Assembly (NCBI RefSeq): GCF_007655255.1
Contig: NZ_VMYE01000005.1
Span: forward strand, 62,001-126,000
Direction of reading: 5' to 3'
Length of the DNA stretch: 64,000 nucleotides
Origin: Extensimonas perlucida
Lineage (GTDB): Bacteria > Pseudomonadota > Gammaproteobacteria > Burkholderiales > Burkholderiaceae_C
Part shown: piece by piece, positions 25,511 to 34,309 of the stretch
Layout of the letters: each line of letters starts with the position of its first letter
How positions within the stretch are numbered: the stretch's first letter is position 1
Translations under genes and position numbers: made by a program
Notes under the pieces: generated by a model
What the model saw: only the letters and a program-made list of their open reading frames with translations
What the model was told of the DNA's origin: nothing
Databases searched by the model: none

Positions 25511-26821
25511 AAGAGCATCGCGCAGCCGATACCAGGCCATCGCGAGCACGAGCAAAGGCGTGCGCAGCCAGTCCCCGCCCGGAAACGGTCGGTGCCGCAG
25601 GCGCGCAAAGAGGTCGAAGCGCTGCGCCTGCCCGCGGATCGCCTCGGCCGCAAGCTGGCCCGCGAGCCCCGTGAGCGCCAGGCCGTGCCCCGAAAAGCCT
25701 TGCAGATAAAGCACGTCGGGCGCGAGCCGGCCGAAGTCGGGCGCGCGGTTCATGGTGATGTCCACGAAGCCGCCCCAGGCGTGCGTGACGCGCACATCGT
25801 GCAGTTGCGGAAACACGCGCAGCATGCTGCGTCGCATGGTCGCGGGCAGGTCGGGCGGCGACACCGTGGAGTAGCTCACGCGTCCGCCGAACAGCAGCCG
25901 GTCGCCGGCGCACAGGCGGTAGTAGTCGAGCACGAACTGGTTGTCGCTCACGCAGGCGCGGCTCGGGATCAGCGCCGCCGCGCGCTCGGCGCCCAGGGGT
26001 TCTGTCGCGATGATGTAGGTGCCCACGGGCATGATGCGGCGTGCGAGCGCGGGCGCCACGCGCCCCAGGTGCACGTTGCCCGCGAGCAACACGAACGGCG
26101 CGCGCACCTCGCCCTGCGCGGTGCGCACGCGCGCCTTGCCCCCGCCCGCCGCCACGGCCGTTTGCACCTGTACGGCTTCGCTGCCCTCGAAAATCTGCAC
26201 CCCTGCCGCACGCGCCGCACGCGCGATGCCCAGCGTGTAGTTGAGCGGATGCAGGTGGCCGCTCAAAGGGTCGAACACGCCCGCCACGTAGCGCTCGCTC
26301 TGGACTTGCGCGCGCGTCTGCGCCTCGTCCAGCCAGCGCAGGTGCGCGGCGTCGTAGTGCGTCTGCATGTGCTCGTACCACGCGCGCAAGGCGCGCGCCT
26401 TGGCGGGGCGCACGGCCAGCGTCAGCGCGCCGTCCGTCCAGTCGCAGGCGATGCGGTGTGCGCGGATGCGCGTGCGCATCAAGTCCAGCGCTTCGAGCGA
26501 CATCGCCCAGGCCTGGCGCGCGGCGTCGCGCCCGAGCTGGCGCTCGAAAGGCTCCAGCTCGCTCGCATAGCCCGCGAGCGCCTGCCCACCGTTGCGCCCC
26601 GAGGCGCCCCAGCCGACCTGCTGCGCTTCGAGCAGCACCGTCTGCATGCCGGCGCGCGCGAGCTCGAGCGCTGCGGAAAGCCCCGCGAGGCCGCCGCCCA
26701 CGATGCACACGTCGGCCTGCACCGTGCCCGCAAGCGCCGGGCCGCGCTCCCAGGGCTGTGCGCTGTCCTGGTAGTACGAGCGCGCGAGCAAGGCCTGCGC
26801 CTGGCGTTCGAGCCGCATCAT
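25508..26821 (-). CDS. puuB: Gamma-glutamylputrescine oxidase (FAD-dependent, DAO family)
   Basis: A 437-residue flavoprotein with the Rossmann dinucleotide motif CIVGGGLAGLSAALELARAG near residue 40, the following WGASGRNGGQALAG that is typical of PuuB/OrdL oxidases, and WGGFVDITMNRAPDFGRL plus GFSGHGLALTGLAGQL at the C-terminal FAD site. It oxidises gamma-glutamylputrescine to the aldehyde with release of ammonia and H2O2. The start overlaps the speB stop (ATGA). The stop codon falls inside a 50-bp repeat, so the C-terminus may have been reset by that element. Confidence 0.9.
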   Translation of the reverse strand: MMRLERQAQALLARSYYQDSAQPWERGPALAGTVQADVCIVGGGLAGLSAALELARAGMQTVLLEAQQVGWGASGRNGGQALAGYASELEPFERQLGRDAARQAWAMSLEALDLMRTRIRAHRIACDWTDGALTLAVRPAKARALRAWYEHMQTHYDAAHLRWLDEAQTRAQVQSERYVAGVFDPLSGHLHPLNYTLGIARAARAAGVQIFEGSEAVQVQTAVAAGGGKARVRTAQGEVRAPFVLLAGNVHLGRVAPALARRIMPVGTYIIATEPLGAERAAALIPSRACVSDNQFVLDYYRLCAGDRLLFGGRVSYSTVSPPDLPATMRRSMLRVFPQLHDVRVTHAWGGFVDITMNRAPDFGRLAPDVLYLQGFSGHGLALTGLAGQLAAEAIRGQAQRFDLFARLRHRPFPGGDWLRTPLLVLAMAWYRLRDAL

Positions 26822-27768
26822 GGCCGGCCCCCGTGCGTTTGCTGCGCGGCCAGCCGCGCGCACAAGTACGTCCACACCAGCACCGCGGCGGCGTTGGCCG
26901 TGAGCTCGGCATGGTCGTAGGCCGGCGCCACTTCCACGCAGTCCATGCCCACGAAGGGCAGGTCGAGCGCGCACAAGCCTTCGAGCAGCGTCAGCGCCTG
27001 GCTCGTGCTGAGGCCGCCGGGCTCGGGCGTGCCCGTGCCGGGCGCAAAGGCCGGGTCCAGGCAATCGATGTCGAAGCTCAGGTACACCGGCGCGCCGCTG
27101 GCGCGCTGGCGCGCGGCGAGCTCGGCGATGAGCGGATCGAGCGCCGCGCCGTCGCGCCCGCGCAGCTCGCGCGCCGTGCAGATGCGCCCGCCGCGCTGCG
27201 CCACATATTCGCGCGCCGCGCGCTGTGCCGCCGAGCGGATGCCGATCTGCACGAAGGCGCTGGGCACGACCAACCCCTCCTCCATGGCCTCGTAAACCCA
27301 GGTGCCATGGCCCGAAGGCTCGCCGAAATGGTCGCTCCAGGTGTCGCAGTGCGCGTCGAAGTGCAGCACCGCGAGCGGCCCGTGCACGGCATGCGCGGCG
27401 CGCAGGAGCGAGAGCGTGATCGAGTGGTCGCCACCCAGCCACACCATGTGCTGCGCCCGCAGCAGGGCCTCAGCACGCGGCTCGAGCGCCGCGCGCAGCG
27501 CCACCAGGCTGGTGTTGGGCAGCGCCAAGTTGCCGTGATCGACGATCTGCCCCGCCGGCGAGAGGTCGAACAGCGGGTGCGTGGCGTCGCACAGCATCAG
27601 GCTGGCCTGGCGGATCGCCGCCGGGCCAAAGCGTGCGCCAGGGCGGTAGGTCACGGCGCCGTCCCAGGCGACGCCAGCTATTCCAAAAGGAGCTGCTTGC
27701 GCAGGTGGGACGTGCGCTGAGGCCAAAAAAGATGCTTGATCCAAGAAGGCGAAACCGTGCTGGGTCAT
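26818..27768 (-). CDS. speB: Agmatinase
   Basis: A 316-residue ureohydrolase that cleaves agmatine to putrescine and urea. Manganese ligands lie in GGDHS (112-116), DAHCD (138-142) and SFDIDCLDPAFAPG. GTGTPEPGGLS is characteristic of agmatinases. The start MTQHGFAFLDQ was chosen over a frame 68 codons longer. It heads the putrescine block and overlaps puuB by 4 bp. Residues about 12-30 are encoded by a dispersed AT-rich repeat, so the N-terminal segment is atypical. Confidence 0.9.
   Translation of the reverse strand: MTQHGFAFLDQASFLASAHVPPAQAAPFGIAGVAWDGAVTYRPGARFGPAAIRQASLMLCDATHPLFDLSPAGQIVDHGNLALPNTSLVALRAALEPRAEALLRAQHMVWLGGDHSITLSLLRAAHAVHGPLAVLHFDAHCDTWSDHFGEPSGHGTWVYEAMEEGLVVPSAFVQIGIRSAAQRAAREYVAQRGGRICTARELRGRDGAALDPLIAELAARQRASGAPVYLSFDIDCLDPAFAPGTGTPEPGGLSTSQALTLLEGLCALDLPFVGMDCVEVAPAYDHAELTANAAAVLVWTYLCARLAAQQTHGGRP
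27681..27730 (+). repeat. Dispersed ~46-bp 'GCAAGCAGCT' repeat, copy 2 (in speB)
   Basis: Reading the minus strand: TTTTGGCCTCAGCGC, variable bases, then TGCGCAAGCAGCT and CCTTTTGGA. It lies inside the speB coding sequence in frame, in the 5' region outside the metal-binding core. Confidence 0.6.
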
Positions 27769-27964
27769 GGCAAAGAATGAAGTGAAAAGCAATGGCGGAT
27801 GCCGCCGGGTGGAGCGCAGCATAAAGGCGCCGTCGCGCGTGCCATGGTGCCAATTCGCCTGCGCCATGCAAAACCACTTGCGCGCTTGCGCCGAACGCGC
27901 CCGGCGCATGGCATGCTTGGCTTGCGCAACGCCCGCATTTTTCGTTCTCCGCTGAACTGCTGCC

Positions 27965-29515
27965 ATGCCCAACGCTGCCGCTGACGCCCCTCAAGCCGAC
28001 TTTTCCAGCGCCCAGATCGCGCGCTTTTTCGCGGCCGAGTCGCAACGCTTTCGCGCCACGCACCCGCGCTGTGCGGCGCTGCACGCGCAGGCGCAGCGGC
28101 ATTTTCTGTTCGGCGTGCCCATGCACTGGATGGCCGATACGCCCGCGCCATTTCCGCTCTTCGTCGATGCCGCGCAGGGCGCGCGCCTGGTCGATGCCGA
28201 CGGGCACGAAATCATCGACTTCTGCCTGGGCGACACGGGCGCGATGTTCGGCCACAGCCCCGCACCCATCGCGCGCACGCTGGCCGAGTTCGGCGCGCAG
28301 GGCGCCACCACCATGCTGCCCTCGGCGGTCGCGCTCGAGGTCGCGGCGCTGCTCGAAGCGCGCTTTGGCCTGCCGATGTGGCAGTTCACCGCGACGGCGA
28401 GCGACGCGAACCGCTTTTTGTTGCGCTGGGCGCGCGCCATCACGGGCCGGCCGTGCATCCTCGTGTTCCACGGCTGCTACCACGGCACCGTCGATGACAC
28501 TTTCATCGACCTCGCCGAGGGCGGCGGCACACGTATGCGCGCGAGCCTGCTGGGCCAGGTGCACGACCTGACGCCCACCACGCGCGTGGTCGAGTTCAAC
28601 GACAGCGCCGCGCTCGAAGCCGCACTCGCCCCCGGCGACGTGGCCTGCGTACTCACCGAGCCCGTGCTCACCAACATCGGTATGGTGCTGCCCGAGCCCG
28701 GCTTTTTGCAGACGCTGCGCGCGCTCACGCGCCGGCACGGCACGCTGCTCGCCTTCGACGAGACGCACACCATCTCCTGCGGGCCCGGCGGCTATACGCG
28801 CGCCGACGGGCTAGGAGCCTGTCGGACTTTGGGCGTCGAAAGCGAGAATGTGCCCCAGCGAGGCCAGTTTTTGCCGGATTCGCCGCCCCATGGCGCCACC
28901 ATGGGGCAAGAAGCCGGTAAAAAATGGGCCGCTGCGGCGCATTCGCAGCCGACGATTCCAAAGTCCGACAGGCTCCTGGAGCCAGACATGCTCGTGCTCG
29001 GCAAACCGATTGCGGGCGGCACGCCGGGCGCGGCGTATGGCTTCAGCGCCGAAGTCGGCGCACGCATGCAAGCCGTCAAAGCCGCCGCCGCGCCCGGTCA
29101 CTCGGGCATAGGCACGACGCTGTCCGCGGGCCTGCTGACGCTGCGCCTGATGCGCACCATGCTCGCCGAAGTCATGGACGGGCCCGCCTACGCGCGCATG
29201 TTCACCACCGCCACGCGCGTGGCCGAGGGTTTGCAGGCCCAGATCGCCGCACGCGCACTGCCCTGGAGTGTCACGCGCATAGGCGCACGCTGCGAAGTGC
29301 AGTTCCGCCCCACGCCACCGCGCAACGGCAGCGAAGCCCGCGCCGCCTTCCGCAATGACCTCGAAGCCGCCTTGCAGCTCGCCCTGCTCAACCGCGGCGT
29401 GCTGCTCACGCCCTTTCACAACATGGTGCTCGCCTGCCCGGCGCACACCGCGCAGGACGCCGACACGCTGGTCGCGGCGTTTGCAGATGCGTTGGATGGG
29501 CTGGCGGGGGCTTGA
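27965..29515 (+). CDS. Class III (GSA-like) aminotransferase carrying an in-frame palindromic insertion
   Basis: A 516-residue PLP aminotransferase related to glutamate-1-semialdehyde aminomutases: FCLGDTGAMFGHSP, PLP-Asp265 in AFDETHTISCGPGGYTRADG and Lys347 in VLGKPIAGGTPGAAYG. Between them, from residue about 283 to 338, lie 55 residues encoded by a 163-bp inverted-repeat element and its duplicated TA. Without it the protein would be about 461 residues, normal for the family. The reading frame is intact on both sides. It is divergent from speB, so an amine or polyamine-derived substrate is possible; the substrate is unknown. Confidence 0.82.
   Translation: MPNAAADAPQADFSSAQIARFFAAESQRFRATHPRCAALHAQAQRHFLFGVPMHWMADTPAPFPLFVDAAQGARLVDADGHEIIDFCLGDTGAMFGHSPAPIARTLAEFGAQGATTMLPSAVALEVAALLEARFGLPMWQFTATASDANRFLLRWARAITGRPCILVFHGCYHGTVDDTFIDLAEGGGTRMRASLLGQVHDLTPTTRVVEFNDSAALEAALAPGDVACVLTEPVLTNIGMVLPEPGFLQTLRALTRRHGTLLAFDETHTISCGPGGYTRADGLGACRTLGVESENVPQRGQFLPDSPPHGATMGQEAGKKWAAAAHSQPTIPKSDRLLEPDMLVLGKPIAGGTPGAAYGFSAEVGARMQAVKAAAAPGHSGIGTTLSAGLLTLRLMRTMLAEVMDGPAYARMFTTATRVAEGLQAQIAARALPWSVTRIGARCEVQFRPTPPRNGSEARAAFRNDLEAALQLALLNRGVLLTPFHNMVLACPAHTAQDADTLVAAFADALDGLAGA
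28814..28976 (+). mobile_element. 163-bp palindromic MITE-like element, copy 1 (in aminotransferase)
   Basis: Bounded by GGAGCCTGTCGGACTTTGG and its exact complement at the other end. Left flank TA (28812-28813), right flank TG, which would be a mutated TA duplication. The centre is GCCCCATGG-CGCCA-CCATGGGGC. Open in the gene's frame; 163 bp plus 2 bp equals 55 codons. Confidence 0.85.
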
Positions 29516-29687
29516 GACGGAGCGCGGGTTTCAGTGTATGCAGTGGGCGTAGGTTCAACCCAGGTTGTCCATGAGGCGGCGCTACGCTCCTGCGCGGGCG
29601 CTGGCGGACGGTCTGCCGGTCATTTTGGCCGCTGCTTCGACGTCCATGGCACCGGCCATGGTCTTCTCACCAGCGACCAAGCTGCCA

Positions 29688-29737
29688 CGCCAGTCGCCTC
29701 GCCATCATCCCGCGTCCCAATGAACAATCTGGGGTTA
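29688..29737 (-). repeat. 50-bp repeat, copy B
   Basis: Same orientation as 25461-25510, 45 of 50 identical. On the minus strand it follows directly after the codons VLVDCDN of an NYN-like fragment and cuts that frame off. Confidence 0.6.
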
Positions 29738-29787
29738 TCGCAGTCCACCAAGACCGCAACACGGGTATCCGTGATGATGGAACTCAA
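29734..29787 (-). pseudogene. NYN-domain (LabA/DUF88-like) protein, N-terminal remnant
   Basis: From a TTG at 29787, with GGAGAAGGG about 8 bases upstream, 18 codons read LSSIITDTRVAVLVDCDN. The RVAVLVDCDN stretch is the usual first strand and metal-binding aspartates of NYN (PIN-like) nuclease domains. The match ends abruptly at the 50-bp repeat, after which the frame reads unrelated sequence. It lies just downstream of polA on the same strand. A short match, so this is a tentative call. Confidence 0.4.
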
Positions 29788-29805
29788 GTTCACACCCTTC
29801 TCCAC

Positions 29806-32625
29806 TCAATGCGCCCGCTCCCAGTTCGGCCCCACGCCGACCTCGGCAAGCAGCGGCACGCGCAAGTCGGCCACGCTGGCCATGAGGCGCGGGATTTCGT
29901 GGCGCACCCAGGCTTCTTCGGCGCTGGGCAGCTCGAACACCAATTCGTCGTGCACTTGCAGGATCATCTTGATTGTGGGTTTTTCGGCGTCCAGCGTTTG
30001 TTGCACCGCGACCATGGCCATCTTGATCAGGTCGGCCGCCGTGCCCTGCATGGGCGCGTTGATCGCGGCGCGCTCGGCAGCGGCGCGGCGTGGGCCGTTG
30101 GGCGAGTTGATCTCGGGCAGGTACAGGCGTCGGCCGAACACGGTTTCGACGTAGCCGCGCTGCTTGGCCAGCGCCTTGGTACTTTCCATGTATTGCTTGA
30201 CGCCGGGGTAGCGCTGAAAGTAGCGGTCTATGTACGCGGCGGCGGCCTTGGGCTCTATGCCCAGGTTTTTCGCCAGGCCGTAGCTGCTCATGCCGTAGAT
30301 CAGGCCGAAGTTGATGACCTTGGCGTAGCGCCGCTGCTCGCTCGTGACCTGGTGCACCGAGACGCCGAACACCTCGGCGGCGGTGGCGCGGTGCACGTCC
30401 AGCCCTTGCTGGAAGGCGTGCAGCAGCGCGTGGTCGCCGCTCAGGTGCGCCATGATGCGCAGCTCGATCTGGCTGTAGTCGGCACTGGCGATCAGGCAGC
30501 CCGGCGGCGCGATGAAGGCTTCACGGATGCGCCGCCCCTCGAGCGTGCGCACAGGGATGTTTTGCAGGTTCGGTTCGTTGCTCGACAGCCGCCCCGTCAC
30601 GGCCACGGCCTGCGCGTAGTGCGTGTGCACGCGGCCCGTGCGCGCATCGACCATCTGCGGCAGCTTGTCGGTGTAGGTGCTCTTGAGCTTGCTCAGGCTG
30701 CGGTGTTCGAGCAGCTTGGCGGGCAGCGGGTAATCCTCTGCGAGCTTTTCCAGCACCTCCTCGTCGGTGCTGCGCGCGCCCGAGGCGGTTTTTTTGATCA
30801 CCGGCATGCCCAGCTTGTCGAAAAAAATCTCCGCGAGCTGCTTGGGGCTGCCCAGGTTGAAGGGCTGACCCGCGAGCGCGTAGGCCTCGGCTTCTATCTC
30901 CATGATGCGCTGGCCCAAGTCGCGGCTTTGTGCGGCAAGTACCGCCGTGTCGATCAGCACGCCATTGCGCTCCATGCGAAAGAGCACCTCGCTGCAGGCG
31001 ATTTCGAGCGCGTAAATGCGCCCCAGCGGCGCACTCGCTGCGAGCAGCGGCCACAGCGCCTCGTGCACGCCCAGGCACTCATCGACATCCTCGCAGGCGT
31101 ATTCGGCGGCGCGCTCGACCGCGACCTGCGCGAATGGAATCTGGTGCGCGCCCTTGCCGCACAGGTCTTCGTAGTTGATGCCCTCGCGCCCGAGGTGGCG
31201 CTCGGCCAGGCTGCGCAGGTTGTGCGGCTTGTGCACTTCGAGCACGTAGCTTTGCAGCATGGTGTCGTGCGCGTAACCATGCACTTGCACGCCGTGGTTG
31301 GCGAACACATGCCGGTCATATTTGACGTGCTGGCCGAGCTTGGGCCGTGCCGCGTCCTCGAGCCAAGGCTTGAGGCGCGCGAGCACTGCGTCCAGCGGCA
31401 GCTGCGCAGGCGCATCAGGCCCGTCGTGGCGCAGCGGGATGTACGCGGCCTCGCCGCCGCGCACCGCCAGGGAGATGCCCACGATTTGCGCGCGCATCTC
31501 GTCGAGCGAGGTGGTTTCGGTATCCAGCGCGACGAGCTCGGCGGCCTGCACCGTGGCAAGCCAGCGCTCGAAATCGGGCCAGGTGAGGACGACTTCGTAA
31601 TGCCGCGGGGACGTTAAAGGCGCGGAAGGCGCGCCAGAAGAAGCCACACCCTCGGCCACGGGCGGGTCGCCTTGCGCCAGCGCAGCCGCGTCCACGCCCT
31701 GCCCTGCCGGGGCAGCGCTCGCCGCCGGCGCCAGCGCGCGCGCGAGCGTCTTGAATCCGTATTTCTCATAAAACGGGCGCAAAGCCTCGGTGTCTGGTGC
31801 GCTGATAGCTATCGCATCCAAAGCAGGGAAGCCGGGGATATAGGCGCCAAGGTCGCAATCCGTCTTGATGCGCAGCAGCTCACGCGCCTGCGGCAGCCAC
31901 GTGAGGCTCGCGCGCAGGTTGTCGCCCACCACGCCTTTGATCTCGTGCGCGTGCGCCATCAGCGCGTCGAGCGAGCCGTATTGCTGCAGCCATTTGGCGG
32001 CCGTCTTGGGGCCGACCTTGGGCACGCCGGGCACGTTGTCCACGGCGTCACCGACGAGGGCCTGAAAGTCCAGCATCAAGGACGGCGGCACGCCGAATTC
32101 GGCGATCACGCCGGCCACATCGCGCTTTTTGCCGCTCATGGTGTCGATGATGGTCACGTGTTCATCGACGAGCTGCGCGAGGTCTTTGTCGCCGCTGGAG
32201 ATGATCACCTCCACGCCCTGCTGCGCGGCCGCGCGCGCGAGCGTGCCGATCACATCGTCGGCCTCGACGCCGGGGATGGCCAGCACCTTCCAGCCGAGCA
32301 GGCGTGCGACCTCGTGGATGGGCTCGATCTGCGCGCGCAAGTCCTCGGGCATGGGCGGGCGATGCGCCTTGTAGTCGGCGTAGAGCGCTTCGCGGAACGT
32401 CGGGCCGCTGGTATCGAACACGCAGGCCGCGTAATCGGCGGGTATTTCCTTGCGCAGGGCCTGCAGCATGTTGACCATGCCGCGTATCGCGCCCGTCGCG
32501 GCGCTGTGCGGATCACCGGGCACGGCGCGCAGGTCGGGCATGGCGTGGTAGGCGCGGTACAGATAGCTGGAGCCATCGACCAGCACCAGGGTTTTTTTGT
32601 TGCTCGTGTTCATGGTGTCACTCAT
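29806..32625 (-). CDS. polA: DNA polymerase I
   Basis: A 939-residue three-domain family A polymerase. N-terminal 5'-3' exonuclease: LVLVDGSSYLYRAYHAMPDL, EADDVIGTLAR, SSGDKDLAQLV and VGDAVDNVPGVPKVG. Central 3'-5' exonuclease: ALDTETTSLD keeps the DxE motif. C-terminal polymerase: SADYSQIELRIMAHLS (motif A), RRYAKVINFGLIYGMSSYGLA (motif B) and QVHDELVFE (motif C). It works in repair and Okazaki fragment maturation. Two ATGs four codons apart (32625, 32613) are possible starts. Divergent from the DUF2782 gene. Confidence 0.96.
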   Translation of the reverse strand: MSDTMNTSNKKTLVLVDGSSYLYRAYHAMPDLRAVPGDPHSAATGAIRGMVNMLQALRKEIPADYAACVFDTSGPTFREALYADYKAHRPPMPEDLRAQIEPIHEVARLLGWKVLAIPGVEADDVIGTLARAAAQQGVEVIISSGDKDLAQLVDEHVTIIDTMSGKKRDVAGVIAEFGVPPSLMLDFQALVGDAVDNVPGVPKVGPKTAAKWLQQYGSLDALMAHAHEIKGVVGDNLRASLTWLPQARELLRIKTDCDLGAYIPGFPALDAIAISAPDTEALRPFYEKYGFKTLARALAPAASAAPAGQGVDAAALAQGDPPVAEGVASSGAPSAPLTSPRHYEVVLTWPDFERWLATVQAAELVALDTETTSLDEMRAQIVGISLAVRGGEAAYIPLRHDGPDAPAQLPLDAVLARLKPWLEDAARPKLGQHVKYDRHVFANHGVQVHGYAHDTMLQSYVLEVHKPHNLRSLAERHLGREGINYEDLCGKGAHQIPFAQVAVERAAEYACEDVDECLGVHEALWPLLAASAPLGRIYALEIACSEVLFRMERNGVLIDTAVLAAQSRDLGQRIMEIEAEAYALAGQPFNLGSPKQLAEIFFDKLGMPVIKKTASGARSTDEEVLEKLAEDYPLPAKLLEHRSLSKLKSTYTDKLPQMVDARTGRVHTHYAQAVAVTGRLSSNEPNLQNIPVRTLEGRRIREAFIAPPGCLIASADYSQIELRIMAHLSGDHALLHAFQQGLDVHRATAAEVFGVSVHQVTSEQRRYAKVINFGLIYGMSSYGLAKNLGIEPKAAAAYIDRYFQRYPGVKQYMESTKALAKQRGYVETVFGRRLYLPEINSPNGPRRAAAERAAINAPMQGTAADLIKMAMVAVQQTLDAEKPTIKMILQVHDELVFELPSAEEAWVRHEIPRLMASVADLRVPLLAEVGVGPNWERAH

Positions 32626-32729
32626 CGCGGCGATTGTGCCCGGTGCGCGTGCGGCAAGGCCTTGCGCCCGCGTGCCAGCAGAGCAAAATCCGCCCGGGCG
32701 CGATGGCACACTCTACAATCCTGCGCATC

Positions 32730-33140
32730 ATGCGCGCCACACACCACCTCGCCTGCTTTTTCGCCTTGCTGGGTCTGGGCACCAGCGTCTTCGCCCAGGA
32801 GGCCAAGCCGGCGCCTGCGCCCGCCTCCCCCCGGGCCCCCCAGGCCGCGTCCACACCTTCGCCGGATGCGGCAACAAGCGCGCAACCGAGCAAAGCCGAG
32901 CAGCGCGCCTCCGGCCGCGCCAATCAGCGCATAGAGCACATCAAGGTCGAAGACGAGGGCAGCCGCATCGAGGAGCTGCGCGTGGGCGGGCAGACCAAGC
33001 GCATCACCGTACAGCCCAAGTCCGGCAATGCGCCCGAGTACGAGGTCAAACCGCCCGACGTCACGCGTGGCCAGGCCGGCACCGGCAACGATTCGCAGGT
33101 CAACACCGCGCCACCCGTGTGGAACATTAAGAAGTTCTAA
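32730..33140 (+). CDS. DUF2782-family secreted protein
   Basis: A 136-residue small protein with a Sec signal peptide (LACFFALLGLGTSVFAQEA), a Pro/Ala-rich linker and a C-terminal domain RIEHIKVEDEGSRIEELRVGG...RITVQPK ending VWNIKKF. This matches the DUF2782 family found next to polA and thrB in many betaproteobacteria. Function unknown; it is periplasmic by prediction. The start at 32730 places the signal peptide at the N-terminus; an ATG at 32703 is possible. Confidence 0.75.
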   Translation: MRATHHLACFFALLGLGTSVFAQEAKPAPAPASPRAPQAASTPSPDAATSAQPSKAEQRASGRANQRIEHIKVEDEGSRIEELRVGGQTKRITVQPKSGNAPEYEVKPPDVTRGQAGTGNDSQVNTAPPVWNIKKF

Positions 33141-33241
33141 GGCTTCCCGACTGAAGCCGCAGGCCGGGCCGCGCCCTCCACGCTCGTCCTACCGTCCCGC
33201 CGCCCCCGCTTTCCCGTCGCTTTACCGCCTTTCCCCCACCG

Positions 33242-34192
33242 ATGGCCGTTTTCACCGAAGTCCCGCCCGAGGAGGCGCGCGCGCTGCTGCAGCGCTTGCA
33301 GCTCGGCGAACTGCTGGCGCTGCAAGGCATCGCCGGCGGCATTGAAAATACCAATTACTTCGTCACGTGCAGCCAGGGTGAATTCGTGCTCACGCTGTTC
33401 GAGCGTCTGCGCCCCGAGCAGCTGCCGTTTTACCTGTACCTGATGCAGCACCTCGCGCAAGGTGGCCTGCCCGTGCCCAATCCGCGCGCCGACGCGCAGG
33501 GCAACATCCTGCACAGCGTGTGCGGCAAGCCCGCGGCGCTCGTCAACAGGCTGCCCGGCAAGAGCCAGCTCGCGCCCGGCCCGCAGCATTGCGCAGCCAT
33601 GGGCCAGACGCTCGCACGCCTGCACCTCGTGGGGCGCAGCTTCACGCGCCAGCAGCCGAATCTGCGCGGCCTCGCGTGGTGGAACCAAACCGTGCCCGTG
33701 GTGCTGCCCTATCTGGGCCCACAGCAGGCCGAACTGCTGCGCTCCGAACTGGCCTACCAAAATGCCGTCGCCGCCACGCCCGACTACGCCGCGCTGCCGC
33801 GCGGGCCCGTGCACGCCGACCTGTTCCGCGACAACGTGCTGTTCGAAGGCGAAACGCTCACGGGCTGCTTCGACTTTTATTTTGCGGGTGTGGACACCTG
33901 GCTGTTCGATCTGGCCGTGTGCATGAACGACTGGTGCATCGACTGGGCCACGGGTGCGCACCACCCGGCGCGCGCGCAGGCGCTGCTTGGCGCCTACGAA
34001 GCCGAGCGCGCACTCACCCAAGCCGAGCGCGCCTTGCTGCCCGCCATGCTGCGCGCAGGTGCGCTGCGTTTTTGGCTCTCGCGCCTGTGGGACTTTTATC
34101 TGCCGCGCGAGGCGGCATTGCTCACGCCGCACGATCCCACGCACTTCGAGCGCGTGCTGCGCGAGCGCATCGCCCATCCGTTGCAACTTTGA
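33242..34192 (+). CDS. thrB: Homoserine kinase (choline kinase/APH fold)
   Basis: A 316-residue kinase of the aminoglycoside phosphotransferase-like superfamily: GIENTNYFV near the N-terminus, the catalytic loop PVHADLFRDNVLF and the metal-binding Asp in GCFDFYFAGVD. This ThrB type, unrelated to the GHMP kinase of E. coli, phosphorylates L-homoserine in threonine synthesis and is common in Pseudomonas and Burkholderiales. It begins 101 bp after the DUF2782 gene. Confidence 0.92.
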   Translation: MAVFTEVPPEEARALLQRLQLGELLALQGIAGGIENTNYFVTCSQGEFVLTLFERLRPEQLPFYLYLMQHLAQGGLPVPNPRADAQGNILHSVCGKPAALVNRLPGKSQLAPGPQHCAAMGQTLARLHLVGRSFTRQQPNLRGLAWWNQTVPVVLPYLGPQQAELLRSELAYQNAVAATPDYAALPRGPVHADLFRDNVLFEGETLTGCFDFYFAGVDTWLFDLAVCMNDWCIDWATGAHHPARAQALLGAYEAERALTQAERALLPAMLRAGALRFWLSRLWDFYLPREAALLTPHDPTHFERVLRERIAHPLQL

Positions 34193-34309
34193 CGGCGCGC
34201 TCCACCCACCGATGGTGGCAACGCAGCCTCGTCACGCCGCACGCGAGGCTGCTACAGTCCTTCGGGTCGCGCATGTGCACTCCCGCACCACCTCGTTTTC
34301 GCTTGTTGC

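Larger units (their letters stand above)
29519..29805. other. Intergenic region with broken sequences between aminotransferase and polA
   Basis: 287 bases between convergent genes, holding the NYN-like fragment and copy B of the 50-bp repeat. The remainder shows no recognisable gene. Confidence 0.5.

Noticed and set aside
29809-31617. 602-codon plus-strand frame opposite polA
   Set aside because: Antisense shadow; polA has all polymerase motifs in the minus frame.
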